From assembly GCF_000621625.1 (NCBI RefSeq), contig NZ_JHXV01000011.1, forward strand, positions 1 to 64,000: 64,000 nt of DNA, read 5' to 3'. Positions 9,153 through 17,861 of the stretch are shown here, piece by piece; positions within the stretch are counted from its first letter, which is position 1, and every line of letters begins with the position of its first letter. The notes under the pieces were generated by a model, which was not told where the DNA came from, made no database searches, and saw only the letters and a list, made by a program, of their open reading frames with translations. A program made the position numbers and the translations under genes. This stretch comes from Crocinitomix catalasitica ATCC 23190 (GTDB lineage Bacteria; Bacteroidota; Bacteroidia; Flavobacteriales_D; Crocinitomicaceae).

Positions 9153-10434
9153 TTGTTAAAGATTTTAGACGGATTGTAACTGCATTTTTATGTGCGTATA
9201 AATCTTCAGTTTCTGCCATTATTTCTATTGAAGGTCCTATTGTTCTAATGCCTATTTCAGATATTTTTTGGAACGTTATTTTTTTAACGAAACTGTCCAA
9301 AGAGACACCACTGTGGTTTTTTGCATATCCGTTGGTAGGCAAGGTGTGATTCGTACCACTAGCATAATCACCCGCACTTTCACAGCTATAATTCCCGATG
9401 AAAACAGAACCGGCATTGGTTACTTCATTGGCAATTTTCTCAGCATTTTTACAAACTATGATTAAATGTTCGGGTGCGTAATTATTGCTAAATTCTAAAC
9501 ACTTATTGGTGGAGTAGAATACAATGAATTGACTATTTTCTAATGCTTTTTTTGCGATATCTTTCCGTGGTAATTGTGCCAATTGAATCTCTATTTCAGT
9601 TTCAATTGCAGTAATTGTATATTCATTTGTACTTAATAATATAACCTGACTGTCAATTCCATGTTCGGCTTGAGAAAGTAAATCGGCTGCCACAAAAGAC
9701 GGGTTGCAAGTTTCATCTGCAATAACCAATAACTCACTCGGACCAGCGGGCAAATCGATAGCGACTCCATATTGTTGAACGAGTTCTTTAGCCTTAGAAA
9801 CATATTGATTTCCAGGACCAAATATTTTATGTGTCTTTTTTATACTCTGTGTACCAAATGCCAAGGCAGCTATGGCTTGTGCGCCTCCAACTTTGTATAT
9901 TTCAGTTACACCAACTAAGTCGGCGGCATAAAGAATAGCATCGTTAATCGCTCCATTTTTATCCGGAGGTGTGCATATGATAATTTCTTTGCATCCTGCA
10001 ATTTTTGCTGGAATGGCTAACATCAAAATAGTTGAGAATAATGGCGCCGTTCCTCCTGGGATATATAACCCAACACGTTCAATTCCCAACGATTTTCTCC
10101 AACATTCTACGCCTTCACTGGTTTCATAAATTGTTTGTTCATCTCGCTGAGCGGTATGGAAATATTGAATGTTATCCTTGGCCAATTCAATGGCTTCTTT
10201 TAATGCTTTAGGAATTCGACTTATGGCTTCTTGAATTTCTTCTTCGCTAACTGAAAGATTGTTTAATGAGACGCCATCAAATTTTTGAGTATAATAGTTT
10301 ATTGCTTCATCGCCTTTCAAACGAACGTTTGTTAAAATGTCGGAAACAGCTGCAGTGATTGAAGCTGTTTCTATGGTCGGGCGCTTGCAAAGTGAATCCC
10401 AAGTAGATTCTTCAGGGTATTTTGTATGTTTCAT
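9145..10434 (-). CDS. hisD: Histidinol dehydrogenase
   Basis: A 429-residue zinc enzyme for the last two oxidation steps, L-histidinol to L-histidine with NAD. The catalytic Glu322-His323 pair lies in APEHLI, the zinc-ligand motif LLSQAEHG is around 252-259, and the Rossmann-type segment GLYIPGGTAPLFST is at about 122-135. Length is normal for the family. The start codon overlaps the hisG stop by one base. Confidence 0.97.
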   Translation of the reverse strand: MKHTKYPEESTWDSLCKRPTIETASITAAVSDILTNVRLKGDEAINYYTQKFDGVSLNNLSVSEEEIQEAISRIPKALKEAIELAKDNIQYFHTAQRDEQTIYETSEGVECWRKSLGIERVGLYIPGGTAPLFSTILMLAIPAKIAGCKEIIICTPPDKNGAINDAILYAADLVGVTEIYKVGGAQAIAALAFGTQSIKKTHKIFGPGNQYVSKAKELVQQYGVAIDLPAGPSELLVIADETCNPSFVAADLLSQAEHGIDSQVILLSTNEYTITAIETEIEIQLAQLPRKDIAKKALENSQFIVFYSTNKCLEFSNNYAPEHLIIVCKNAEKIANEVTNAGSVFIGNYSCESAGDYASGTNHTLPTNGYAKNHSGVSLDSFVKKITFQKISEIGIRTIGPSIEIMAETEDLYAHKNAVTIRLKSLTNV

Positions 10435-11291
10435 TATCTAACTATTTTATTTATTGGCACAATTAAGATGTCTTCGGCTCCTAATATTTTAAGTTGTTCA
10501 ATTACCTCCCAAAACTCGTCTTCTTTGATAACGCTGTGCAGTGAACTCCATCCTTCTTTGGCTAAAGGCAGTACCGTAGGACTTTTTAGTACGGGTAATA
10601 CGTTGCTTATTTCAGCTATTTTATTCGTTGGAATGTTCATTAGTATGTATTGGGTATTCTTCGCGTTTAAAACCGTTTGAATTCTGAAGGTAAGTCGTTT
10701 TAAAATCTCTTCTTTTTCAGGTGTGAGCAATTTTGATTTTGCCAACACAGCTTCCGATTTCAAAAGTACCTGGGTTTCTTTAAGTCCATTTTTGAATAAA
10801 GTGCTTCCTGAACTTACGATATCGCATATTCCATCTGCTAAACCGATGTTGGGTGCAATTTCTACAGAACCGGAGATCACATGAATCTCTGCTTCGAGGT
10901 TGTTCTTTTTCAAAAAAGTTCGAACCGTATTCGGATAAGAAGTGGCTATTCTTTTGTTTTGAAAATAGACTAATGATTCATCCTGAACACTTTTTGGAAT
11001 GGCCAAAGATACGCGGCAAGGAGAGAAGCCTAATCTTTCAACAATTGTAATGTCTTTTTGTTTCTCGATTAGTAAATTTTCTCCCACAATAGCTACATCT
11101 ACAACGCCATCTTCGAGGTATTGTGGGATATCTCCATTTCGCAAATAAAGAATTTCAATTGGAAAATTAGAAACACTTACCTTGAGTTGGTCTTTCCCAT
11201 TTTCAATTCGAATGCCGCAATTTTTTAACAATTCGATTGATTCTTCATTTAATCGGCCGGCTTTTTGAATGGCGATTTTTAGTTTACTCAT
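10434..11291 (-). CDS. hisG: ATP phosphoribosyltransferase, long form
   Basis: A 285-residue enzyme for the committed step, condensing ATP with PRPP. The C-terminal 75 residues, ending in GAEDILIVPINKIV, form the ACT-like regulatory domain of the long HisG class, so no HisZ subunit is expected and histidine feedback inhibition is likely. It is the first structural gene of the operon. Upstream lie a short His-rich leader ORF and an intrinsic terminator, which point to control by transcription attenuation as well. Confidence 0.96.
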   Translation of the reverse strand: MSKLKIAIQKAGRLNEESIELLKNCGIRIENGKDQLKVSVSNFPIEILYLRNGDIPQYLEDGVVDVAIVGENLLIEKQKDITIVERLGFSPCRVSLAIPKSVQDESLVYFQNKRIATSYPNTVRTFLKKNNLEAEIHVISGSVEIAPNIGLADGICDIVSSGSTLFKNGLKETQVLLKSEAVLAKSKLLTPEKEEILKRLTFRIQTVLNAKNTQYILMNIPTNKIAEISNVLPVLKSPTVLPLAKEGWSSLHSVIKEDEFWEVIEQLKILGAEDILIVPINKIVR

Positions 11292-11340
11292 TTTTACATT
11301 TTATATGTTTGAGTAAACCAGTAAGGAAATGTTAGAAAAC

Positions 11341-11373
11341 AAAAAACCCGTTTGATTTGCTCAAACGGGTTTT
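11341..11373 (-). terminator. Attenuator terminator of the his operon
   Basis: A perfect 13-bp inverted repeat (11343-11355 with 11361-11373, core ACCCGTTTGA) has a 5-base loop and, read on the minus strand, ends in a run of T. It lies between the leader-peptide stop (11398) and the hisG start (11291), so read-through is needed for operon expression. Its 5' arm contains CGTTTGAG (11360-11367), which can instead pair with CTCGAGCG (11410-11417) inside the leader ORF through 8 pairs including two G-U wobbles, giving a plausible antiterminator. Confidence 0.85.
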
Positions 11374-11397
11374 AGAAATATCTTGATTTAGATCATA

Positions 11398-11460
11398 TCA
11401 TTCTTTTATCGCTCGAGTGCAATTCATTGAATGATGATGATGTAATTGTTTATAGTTCAT
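11398..11460 (-). CDS. hisL: Histidine operon leader peptide
   Basis: A 20-codon ORF, ATG at 11460 to TGA at 11398, beginning MNYKQL and then encoding four consecutive histidines (codons 7-10, all CAT). It sits upstream of the attenuator terminator and hisG. Four adjacent His codons in a short ORF at this place are hard to explain by chance, and the arrangement is that of enterobacterial hisL. The predicted antiterminator segment CTCGAGCG covers codons 15-17. A ribosome stalled at the His codons would leave it free, while one that reaches the stop would cover it. The peptide itself is not expected to have a function. Confidence 0.8.
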   Translation of the reverse strand: MNYKQLHHHHSMNCTRAIKE

Positions 11461-11476
11461 TTTAATTATAATGATT

Positions 11477-11484
11477 CAAAAGTA
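11477..11484 (-). promoter_or_regulatory. Putative promoter -7 box of the his operon
   Basis: On the minus strand the octamer TACTTTTG matches the Bacteroidota -7 consensus TAnnTTTG. It would start transcription about 10 bases before the leader-peptide ATG, a sensible layout for attenuation. The -33 element is weak; no clean TTG is seen at the right distance. Confidence 0.5.
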
Positions 11485-11729
11485 ATTAATTTTTCTAGAC
11501 GGAGTGAAACTAATTTTTTAAGAAATGATGTTCAAATAGAATGTTGTAACGTTTAAGGCTTTGTAAGACAACGTGTTAGCTCTTATATAAGTTTTTTAAT
11601 TTTAAATTATTATTTAACATACTATTAATTATTTAACAATAATATTAAAAATCTTATCAGTTTAAATAACGCGATAAAAGATTGTTAATTCCTCAGTTTA
11701 ACCATCTTTACATATTAAAAGATTTACGG
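11485..11729. other. Intergenic stretch between the his leader and the small membrane protein gene
   Basis: Together with the his leader region this makes about 440 bases without a structural gene. Beyond the his promoter I see only very AT-rich sequence. It presumably holds the promoter of the downstream gene, but no motif is convincing. Confidence 0.4.
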
Positions 11730-11942
11730 ATGAAAAACTGGATAAAATTTGGATTATTTTGGGGTGTTTTGATGGCATTGGCATCCATATTTGTGACACC
11801 TTATTTAATGGGACAAACTTTAAATAGTGAGCAAATGATAGTAAAAGCGATCCTGTTTTTAATCGGTGGAATTGGGGTAGGTTATATCATGAAACATTTT
11901 AAAATCATCAAATTCAAGGATGAAGAAAATGGTGCACAATAA
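11730..11942 (+). CDS. Small membrane protein of unknown function
   Basis: I start at the ATG at 11730, giving 70 residues; a TTG at 11682 in the same frame would add 16 residues of poor character. The protein begins MKNWIKFGLFWGVLMALASIF, a typical inner-membrane helix, and has a second hydrophobic stretch around AILFLIGGIGVGYIM followed by a Lys-rich end. Two membrane helices are likely. It ends 2 bases before the convergent downstream gene. I do not recognise a family. Confidence 0.65.
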   Translation: MKNWIKFGLFWGVLMALASIFVTPYLMGQTLNSEQMIVKAILFLIGGIGVGYIMKHFKIIKFKDEENGAQ

Positions 11943-11944
11943 AA

Positions 11945-12787
11945 CTATTGCATCTCGTAATTATCTTGCTGTTTACTATCCCCTCCAAATACTGCCGGAC
12001 ATCCTTTATTCGGTAATAACCAAGCCATTTTAACTGTGAAAATTACAGGTTGATAACGACTATTGAACCAGCGATGTCCTGGGTTTGTATCGGTAAATTG
12101 AAGGAATGTAAGCACTGGAGTTTGAATGGTTGGAACGAAAAACAAACCATCTTTCACTTTAAAACCAAAACCCAAAGCATAATAGAGTTGTCCAACTAAT
12201 TTCTCTTGATTATTCGAAGGAAGTGGAGACAAATATTTCCCATTTGCTTGGTTGTCTTTCCCTCCGTAAATTCGAAAATCAACGTTAAAACCAATAGCGT
12301 TGTCTATAAAGTAATAACGATTCAATTGTGCGATATTATGAATTGCACCTCTTAAGAAAACGGATCCAAAATTAAAATTCCCTTGACTTTTAAAATCGCC
12401 TAATTGAAACTGTTCTGTTCCACCAAAATGTTTAATTCCTAATCCCCAATCCACATAATGAACGAATTTATTACGCTTTTTAAAGAGGTGTTCCATACCC
12501 GCCTCTATATAATATCCAGGTAATCCTCTTGGTGTTAATTCGTAAGCCGAATCTAAATCGTTGGGGGTATTACCTGCCATATAAGTCACACCTAAATCGA
12601 CATGCCAACCTAAATTTCGGTATTGACTCGACTCACTACTCCAAATGATATCTCCCCAATTTCGACTTTCGGAAAAAGGATTCTTCGATTTTCTATCGTT
12701 ATTTCTTTTTTCAATTCCACCTAATACCTGTGCATTAACAAATGTAAATGACAAAAGTAGGGTAGATACAAAAAGTAAAGTTTTCAT
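11945..12787 (-). CDS. Putative outer-membrane protein in the kynurenine operon
   Basis: A 280-residue exported protein: signal peptide MKTLLFVSTLLLSFTFVNAQ, then many alternating aromatic and Gly-rich segments (for example GWHVDLGVTYMAG, YYIEAGMEHLF, YALGFGFKVKDGLFFVP), as expected of beta-barrel strands. I do not recognise a specific family. It begins 10 bases after the kmo stop on the same strand, so it is probably the last gene of the kynU-kmo operon. Whether it has any role in kynurenine metabolism cannot be told; uptake or simple hitch-hiking are both possible. Confidence 0.7.
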   Translation of the reverse strand: MKTLLFVSTLLLSFTFVNAQVLGGIEKRNNDRKSKNPFSESRNWGDIIWSSESSQYRNLGWHVDLGVTYMAGNTPNDLDSAYELTPRGLPGYYIEAGMEHLFKKRNKFVHYVDWGLGIKHFGGTEQFQLGDFKSQGNFNFGSVFLRGAIHNIAQLNRYYFIDNAIGFNVDFRIYGGKDNQANGKYLSPLPSNNQEKLVGQLYYALGFGFKVKDGLFFVPTIQTPVLTFLQFTDTNPGHRWFNSRYQPVIFTVKMAWLLPNKGCPAVFGGDSKQQDNYEMQ

Positions 12788-12797
12788 CGCTTATGGA

Positions 12798-14147
12798 TTA
12801 TGATTTGGCGTCAATTCTTTTTAAAATTTCCTCTTCTATTTCTTTCGAATCCCAAACTTTTTCAATATCTGGTCTATTCATCACATCCTTCATGATTTTA
12901 TCCTGTCTTTGTCCAGCTTGTAAAGCTTCAGAATAGCGAATGTTTGAGAAAGAAACTTGGCTGTATAACGGCATCCATTTATTTGGATACAATTCACTAA
13001 ATCTTTTTTCTATTTTCTTCTGTAATAAGAATTCAGGGTCAGCAACAAAATCGCGCATTACATAGTAATTGTGTACAGAAAGATCTTGCAATGCATCACC
13101 ATCAGGTTTTCTCAATTCTTGATAAGCTTTAAAAACAGCAGGCCAATTTTCGTTGTGTTCCTTCATCAATTTAGCCATTACCGTGCAATCTTCAAATCCT
13201 CCATTCATTCCTTGCCCATAGAACGGAACTGTTCCGTGAGCAGCATCACCCATTAAGGCAAATTTTCCAACGGTCCAAGGATAACATCTAACAATTGATA
13301 AAGACGAAAGGGGATGATCATGCCAACTGTCTAATAAATCGGGACACATCTCATAAAAATCAGGGAAGGTGCTTTGGAAGAATGCTTCAACATCGGCATC
13401 CGTCTTTAACGTTTCGAATGATTTTTCACCTTCAAAAGGCATGAATAAGGTACATGTAAATGAACCATCTTCATTCGCTAAAGCGATCAACATAAAACGA
13501 CCTCTAGGCCAAATATGCAAAGCATTTTTATCTAGTTTATAAGAACCATCTTCATTGGCAGGCAATAACAATTCTTTATAACCATCTTGAATAAATTCTT
13601 GGCTATAATTGAAACGATCACTTTTCTGCATTGCTTCATATCGAACCGCTGAAAAGGCACCATCACAAGCAAAAACAACATCTGCTTGATCTTGCATTTC
13701 TTCCCCAGTTACGGAATCTCTTAAGTGAACAATTCCTGCTTCTAAGTCTGCCCCAATACATTGCTTATTATAATGAATCTTAGCTTTTCCGGCATCCTCA
13801 GCAATGTCCATCATTTTAGCGTTTAAACCACCTCTTGACACCGAATTGATTGCTTGACCTTCACTACCATAAGGTTGATAAGTCATTTCACCATCCAAAT
13901 CGTGCATTATTCGACCAGTCATTTGGATCGCTAATTCTTTAACGGCGTCAACAATTCCAACACCTGCTAAAGCGGTCCATCCTCTTTCAGACAAAGCTAA
14001 ATTGATCGATTTTCCTGCAGATATTTCTGCTTTTCTGATATCCGATCTGCGTTCGTAAATAGTTACGATGTAACCTGCTTTGGCTAGATAAACTGCCCAA
14101 AGCGAACCAACTAAGCCCGCACCAATTATAATTGCCTTTTTCTCCAT
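12798..14147 (-). CDS. kmo: Kynurenine 3-monooxygenase
   Basis: A 449-residue flavoprotein hydroxylase. The N-terminal FAD-binding motif is IIGAGLVGSLWAVYLAKAGY (residues 7-26), and the second FAD motif is ALMGDAAHGTVPFYGQGMNGGFEDC in the last third. The GINLALSERG-like segment SINLALSERGW after the first strand, and the overall length, fit KMO rather than generic UbiH-type hydroxylases. It converts L-kynurenine to 3-hydroxykynurenine with NADPH and oxygen. A KynU gene two genes upstream supports the call. The window has no tryptophan dioxygenase or 3-hydroxyanthranilate dioxygenase. Confidence 0.94.
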   Translation of the reverse strand: MEKKAIIIGAGLVGSLWAVYLAKAGYIVTIYERRSDIRKAEISAGKSINLALSERGWTALAGVGIVDAVKELAIQMTGRIMHDLDGEMTYQPYGSEGQAINSVSRGGLNAKMMDIAEDAGKAKIHYNKQCIGADLEAGIVHLRDSVTGEEMQDQADVVFACDGAFSAVRYEAMQKSDRFNYSQEFIQDGYKELLLPANEDGSYKLDKNALHIWPRGRFMLIALANEDGSFTCTLFMPFEGEKSFETLKTDADVEAFFQSTFPDFYEMCPDLLDSWHDHPLSSLSIVRCYPWTVGKFALMGDAAHGTVPFYGQGMNGGFEDCTVMAKLMKEHNENWPAVFKAYQELRKPDGDALQDLSVHNYYVMRDFVADPEFLLQKKIEKRFSELYPNKWMPLYSQVSFSNIRYSEALQAGQRQDKIMKDVMNRPDIEKVWDSKEIEEEILKRIDAKS

Positions 14148-14156
14148 TGTATAAAT

Positions 14157-14375
14157 TTATCTTCTACGCCAATGTTGTTGAAAACGTGAACTTGTGAACA
14201 CAGATTCATGGCGATTTTGTCTTTTTTTATTAAAAATTGCACTCACTCTCCATAAAAATATTCCTGCGAATAAAATAGCGACAACCTGCCCCATTAATTT
14301 CACCATCAAGAATGCTTCAGTAGCTGCACCATTTAAAAAGGTACTAACTATTTCTGGATTATAAGTCTCAACCAT
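14157..14375 (-). CDS. Small single-span membrane protein between kynU and kmo
   Basis: A 72-residue ORF whose start overlaps the end of kynU by 8 bases and which ends 9 bases before kmo, so it fits an operon gene. It has one hydrophobic helix (VKLMGQVVAILFAGIFLWRV, about residues 25-44) followed by a strongly basic tail. No family is recognised. The tight fit supports translation, but function is unknown; it could also be a lineage-specific spacer ORF. Confidence 0.55.
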   Translation of the reverse strand: MVETYNPEIVSTFLNGAATEAFLMVKLMGQVVAILFAGIFLWRVSAIFNKKRQNRHESVFTSSRFQQHWRRR

Positions 14376-15654
14376 TGCTTATTGCTTTTTCTAAACATTC
14401 ACCAAATCGATAAATATCCTCAAACGAATTGTACAAAGGAACTGGTGCAATACGAATTACATTCGGTTCACGCCAATCTGCAATTACGCCCATTTTAGTA
14501 ATCTTATCAAATAATGGTTTTCCCATGCCATGTGCTAAAATTGACAATTGAGCACCTCTTCTTGATTCCTCTTTTGGTGTAATAATTTCGAATTTACATA
14601 AGTCACCCTTTCTTTCAGATAAATCATTGATGATAAATTCGAGGTAATTGGTTAAATCAATTCTTTTTTCGATGAGTTTATCCATGCCTACTTCTTCAAA
14701 TAAATCTAGAGAAGAAAGATGTGCAGCCATGCCTAAAATAGGAGCATTACTTAATTGCCATCCTTCAGCACCTGGAATCGGTTGGAAACCTGGCTCCATT
14801 AAAAATCTTGTTGATTTGTCATGACCCCACCATCCAGCAAAACGCTTCAAATCTTTATTGTCAGCATGTCTATTGTGAACAAACATTCCAGAAACACCGC
14901 CTGGACTTGAGTTTAAGTATTTATAAGAACACCAAGCAGCAAAATCAACACCCCAATCGTGCAATTCTAATTTTACATTCCCTGCTGCATGTGCCAAATC
15001 GAAACCGACCTTAGCACCAACTTTATGTCCTGCCTCCGTGATCATTTTCATATCGAATAATTGTCCAGTATAATAATTTACACCACCAATCATTACCATT
15101 GCTAATTCGTCTCCTACTTCAGCAATTGCTTTTAATATATCTTCTTCACGAATCAAATGTTCGCCTTCTCTTGGTCCAACTTCTACTATCGTATCGGCAG
15201 GATTTAGATCGTGGAATCGAACTTGAGATTCTAATGCATATTGATCAGAAGGGAAAGCTTTTTTCTCACAAATAATTTTGAATCGTGATTTTGTTGGATT
15301 GTAAAATGACACCATTAAAAGATGAAGATTAGTTGTCAAACTATGGGTAACAACAACCTCATTTTCTTGTGCACCTACAATTTTTGCAACTTTACTCGTC
15401 AAGAATTCGTGATATGCAAACCATGGTTTTTCTGCCTCAAAATGTCCTTCAACACCCCAATTCTTCCATTCTTCTAGTTCTTTTTCAATATACGAACCTA
15501 AAGATTTCGGCTGAAGACCAAGTGAATTTCCAGTGAAATATACGGTCTCAATCCCATTAATAACGGGGATATGAAACTTTTCTCTGTATGCCTTTAAAGG
15601 GTCTTGTTGATCTTTTTCTTTTGCGAATTCCAACGAACTTTTGTATGCTACCAT
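14368..15654 (-). CDS. kynU: Kynureninase
   Basis: A 428-residue PLP enzyme. The Schiff-base lysine is Lys245 in WCSYKYLNSSPGG, preceded by VGFDLAHAAGNV, which holds the PLP-contacting Asp. These are hallmark kynureninase segments. It cleaves kynurenine or 3-hydroxykynurenine to (3-hydroxy)anthranilate and alanine. It heads a minus-strand operon with a small membrane protein, kmo and an outer-membrane protein, and is divergent from hemL. The operon likely feeds de novo NAD synthesis or tryptophan breakdown; partner genes are elsewhere. Confidence 0.96.
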   Translation of the reverse strand: MVAYKSSLEFAKEKDQQDPLKAYREKFHIPVINGIETVYFTGNSLGLQPKSLGSYIEKELEEWKNWGVEGHFEAEKPWFAYHEFLTSKVAKIVGAQENEVVVTHSLTTNLHLLMVSFYNPTKSRFKIICEKKAFPSDQYALESQVRFHDLNPADTIVEVGPREGEHLIREEDILKAIAEVGDELAMVMIGGVNYYTGQLFDMKMITEAGHKVGAKVGFDLAHAAGNVKLELHDWGVDFAAWCSYKYLNSSPGGVSGMFVHNRHADNKDLKRFAGWWGHDKSTRFLMEPGFQPIPGAEGWQLSNAPILGMAAHLSSLDLFEEVGMDKLIEKRIDLTNYLEFIINDLSERKGDLCKFEIITPKEESRRGAQLSILAHGMGKPLFDKITKMGVIADWREPNVIRIAPVPLYNSFEDIYRFGECLEKAISNG

Positions 15655-15671
15655 TGTTTATTTTAATTTTG
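15640..15671 (+). promoter_or_regulatory. Bacteroidota-type promoter of hemL
   Basis: TTTG (15640-15643) is separated by 20 bases from TAATTTTG (15664-15671), which fits the TTTG / TAnnTTTG consensus exactly. The -33 part lies within the kynU start region. Transcription should start about 35 bases before the hemL ATG. Confidence 0.65.
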
Positions 15672-15684
15672 CAGTCTCTTAGAC

Positions 15685-15692
15685 CAAAGATA
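15685..15692 (-). promoter_or_regulatory. Putative -7 box of the kynU operon
   Basis: Minus-strand octamer TATCTTTG matches TAnnTTTG and lies 31 bases before the kynU start. No clear -33 box is seen. It faces the hemL promoter within the same 58-base gap. Confidence 0.5.
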
Positions 15693-15712
15693 CGAACATT
15701 GATAAAAAAGCT

Positions 15713-17014
15713 ATGATATCACGCAACAAATCTGAAGAACTATTTAAAAAGGCAAAAACGCTATTCCCTGGAGGCGTTAATTCTCCTGTACGTGCATTTA
15801 ATTCAGTTGATGGAGCGCCGCTTTTTATCAAGAAAGGTGACGGACCAAATATTTGGGATGAAGACAACAATAAATTCATTGATTTTTGTTGTAGTTGGGG
15901 ACCGCTTATTTTAGGACATAATCCTAGAAATGTGCGTGAAGCAATAGTAGATTCATTGCAAAATGGAACTTCATTCGGTGCGCCAACAAAATTAGAGAAT
16001 GAATTGGGTGAGTTGATCTTAACAAACAATCCATATTTAGATAAAATTCGTTTTGTAAGTTCTGGAACGGAAGCGGTGATGTCCGGCATTCGTTTAGCAA
16101 GAGGTTATACAAAACGTGATAAAATCGTAAAATTCGATGGTTGTTACCACGGTCATGCTGATTCTTTATTGGTAAAAGCAGGTTCTGGTTTAGCAACTTT
16201 AGGCACTTCGTCTTCTGCAGGTGTACCGGAGTCGTTTTCTAAAGAAACAATCGTATTGCCTTTGAATGATATGGAGGCTGTTTTGAAATGTATAGAAGAA
16301 TATAAAGATCAAATAGCTACAATTATTATTGAACCTATTCCTGCGAATAACGGTTTATTATTACAAGAAAAGGAATATCTCGAATTTTTAAGAACGGTTT
16401 GTACCGAGAACAATATTTTATTATTTTTTGACGAAGTAATTTCTGGATTTAGAGTTGCTTTTGGTGGTGCTGCAGAATATTATGGAATTAAACCTGATAT
16501 TGTTACTTACGGTAAAATAATTGGTGGCGGTTTGCCTGTTGGAGCTTATGGTGCATCCGACGAAATAATGGCATGTATTTCTCCTTTAGGAGATGTTTAT
16601 CAAGCTGGAACATTGAGTGGTAATCCAGTAGCGATGTCAGCGGGAATTGCTCAAATATCTGCTTGTTTAACGCCGAATTTCTATGAAGATCAGCAGAAAA
16701 GAACGGAATACTTTACGGGTATGATTAATGCCTACGCAAAAGAAAATAATTACCTTTTTGAAATGGTAAGTATTGGTTCAATTTTCTGGATGACTTTTGG
16801 TAAACACGATGCAATTAGAGCAGCGAGTCAAATTAACCCTGCAAGTATGGGCGACTTCAAAAATTTATATTCTAATTTATTGAATAGTGGTATTTATGTT
16901 GGTCCTTCAGGTTATGAAGTTGGATTTGTTTCAGCTGCGCATACTGAACCTGTATTGAAAGAAGCTGCTGGCAAATTCTGTAAAGCATTGGATGATACTT
17001 TTAAAGTAGTATAA
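15713..17014 (+). CDS. hemL: Glutamate-1-semialdehyde 2,1-aminomutase
   Basis: A 433-residue class III aminotransferase-fold enzyme. The PLP lysine is Lys268 in VTYGKIIGGGLPVGAYG; FPGGVNSPVRAF at the N-terminus and YHGHADSLLVKAGSG are also HemL signatures. It converts glutamate-1-semialdehyde to 5-aminolevulinate in the C5 route of haem synthesis. It is a stand-alone gene with its own promoter and overlaps the convergent downstream gene by 14 bases at the 3' ends. Confidence 0.97.
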   Translation: MISRNKSEELFKKAKTLFPGGVNSPVRAFNSVDGAPLFIKKGDGPNIWDEDNNKFIDFCCSWGPLILGHNPRNVREAIVDSLQNGTSFGAPTKLENELGELILTNNPYLDKIRFVSSGTEAVMSGIRLARGYTKRDKIVKFDGCYHGHADSLLVKAGSGLATLGTSSSAGVPESFSKETIVLPLNDMEAVLKCIEEYKDQIATIIIEPIPANNGLLLQEKEYLEFLRTVCTENNILLFFDEVISGFRVAFGGAAEYYGIKPDIVTYGKIIGGGLPVGAYGASDEIMACISPLGDVYQAGTLSGNPVAMSAGIAQISACLTPNFYEDQQKRTEYFTGMINAYAKENNYLFEMVSIGSIFWMTFGKHDAIRAASQINPASMGDFKNLYSNLLNSGIYVGPSGYEVGFVSAAHTEPVLKEAAGKFCKALDDTFKVV

Positions 17015-17852
17015 GATCCATATAAATGGCTAAAGGATGAAGGATTAAAAACCCGTCTATCCCAAAAGAAAAAAACAAATCTTTTTGATCAGGTTTTGCT
17101 TTGGTAAAGGCATAAGCCATTCCGAGTGTTGCAATAGATGTTATGATCAGAAATTCTTGCAATAGAATAGATAATAGCACGGTTGAAATTATGATTAATG
17201 CAATCGCAATTGTCTGTGCACCTTTAATGCCTGCTAACTGTGGAATGGTTTTTTTATGTGCTGAGTCTACATCTAAATCACGTAAATCGAATGGGATAGT
17301 GATAGCGACAATAAAACAAAAACAAGCGAGAGCAAAGAGGTGCAATTCATTAATAAGTGGAAGATGCGCATAAATATTCGGTAAATAAGTTGCTGACAAG
17401 GTCCATACAATTGCAATCAAATAGATTTTAATGTAAGGGATATCACGTAGATTACTAGACAGGAAGAATGGAATTCGAATAATATAAAAGAAAGAAACGA
17501 AGCCCATTATTATTAGAATTAGCGTTCCATTATTAAGATATCGCCAATGAAACAAGTCGAGTTTTATGAGGCAAAATAAGGCAACTACAAATGCAATTAC
17601 CATTAAAAATTTGGATAATTTATCAAATTGCTTCATCCAAACAAAGCGGTCATTCTTTAGATAAGATTTTTGTTTTAATTTGATATAACGTTGAAAACTA
17701 TACGTTAAGAAAGTTGATGCACCGATGAAATGGATAAAATACCAATTCGGCTCTACATCAAAAATTAAATAATATTCGCTTACGAAACAAGCAGCACCTA
17801 AACTGATCCAAAAATTTGAATAGACAATTAGCCGACCAATTTCCTTAATCAA
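17001..17852 (-). CDS. UbiA-like polytopic membrane protein
   Basis: A 283-residue protein with about eight membrane helices. The segment IPFDLRDLDVDSAHKKTIPQLAG resembles the second Asp-rich motif of UbiA prenyltransferases (D-x-x-D with basic partner). The first Asp-rich motif (NDxxD) is not evident; the corresponding region reads LTYSFQRYIKL. The protein may thus be a divergent UbiA-superfamily member without ordinary prenyl-transfer activity, or with an altered substrate. It follows the 230-residue exported protein by 9 bases, suggesting a two-gene operon. Confidence 0.65.
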   Translation of the reverse strand: MIKEIGRLIVYSNFWISLGAACFVSEYYLIFDVEPNWYFIHFIGASTFLTYSFQRYIKLKQKSYLKNDRFVWMKQFDKLSKFLMVIAFVVALFCLIKLDLFHWRYLNNGTLILIIMGFVSFFYIIRIPFFLSSNLRDIPYIKIYLIAIVWTLSATYLPNIYAHLPLINELHLFALACFCFIVAITIPFDLRDLDVDSAHKKTIPQLAGIKGAQTIAIALIIISTVLLSILLQEFLIITSIATLGMAYAFTKAKPDQKDLFFSFGIDGFLILHPLAIYMDLILL

Positions 17853-17861
17853 AATAGTTGA

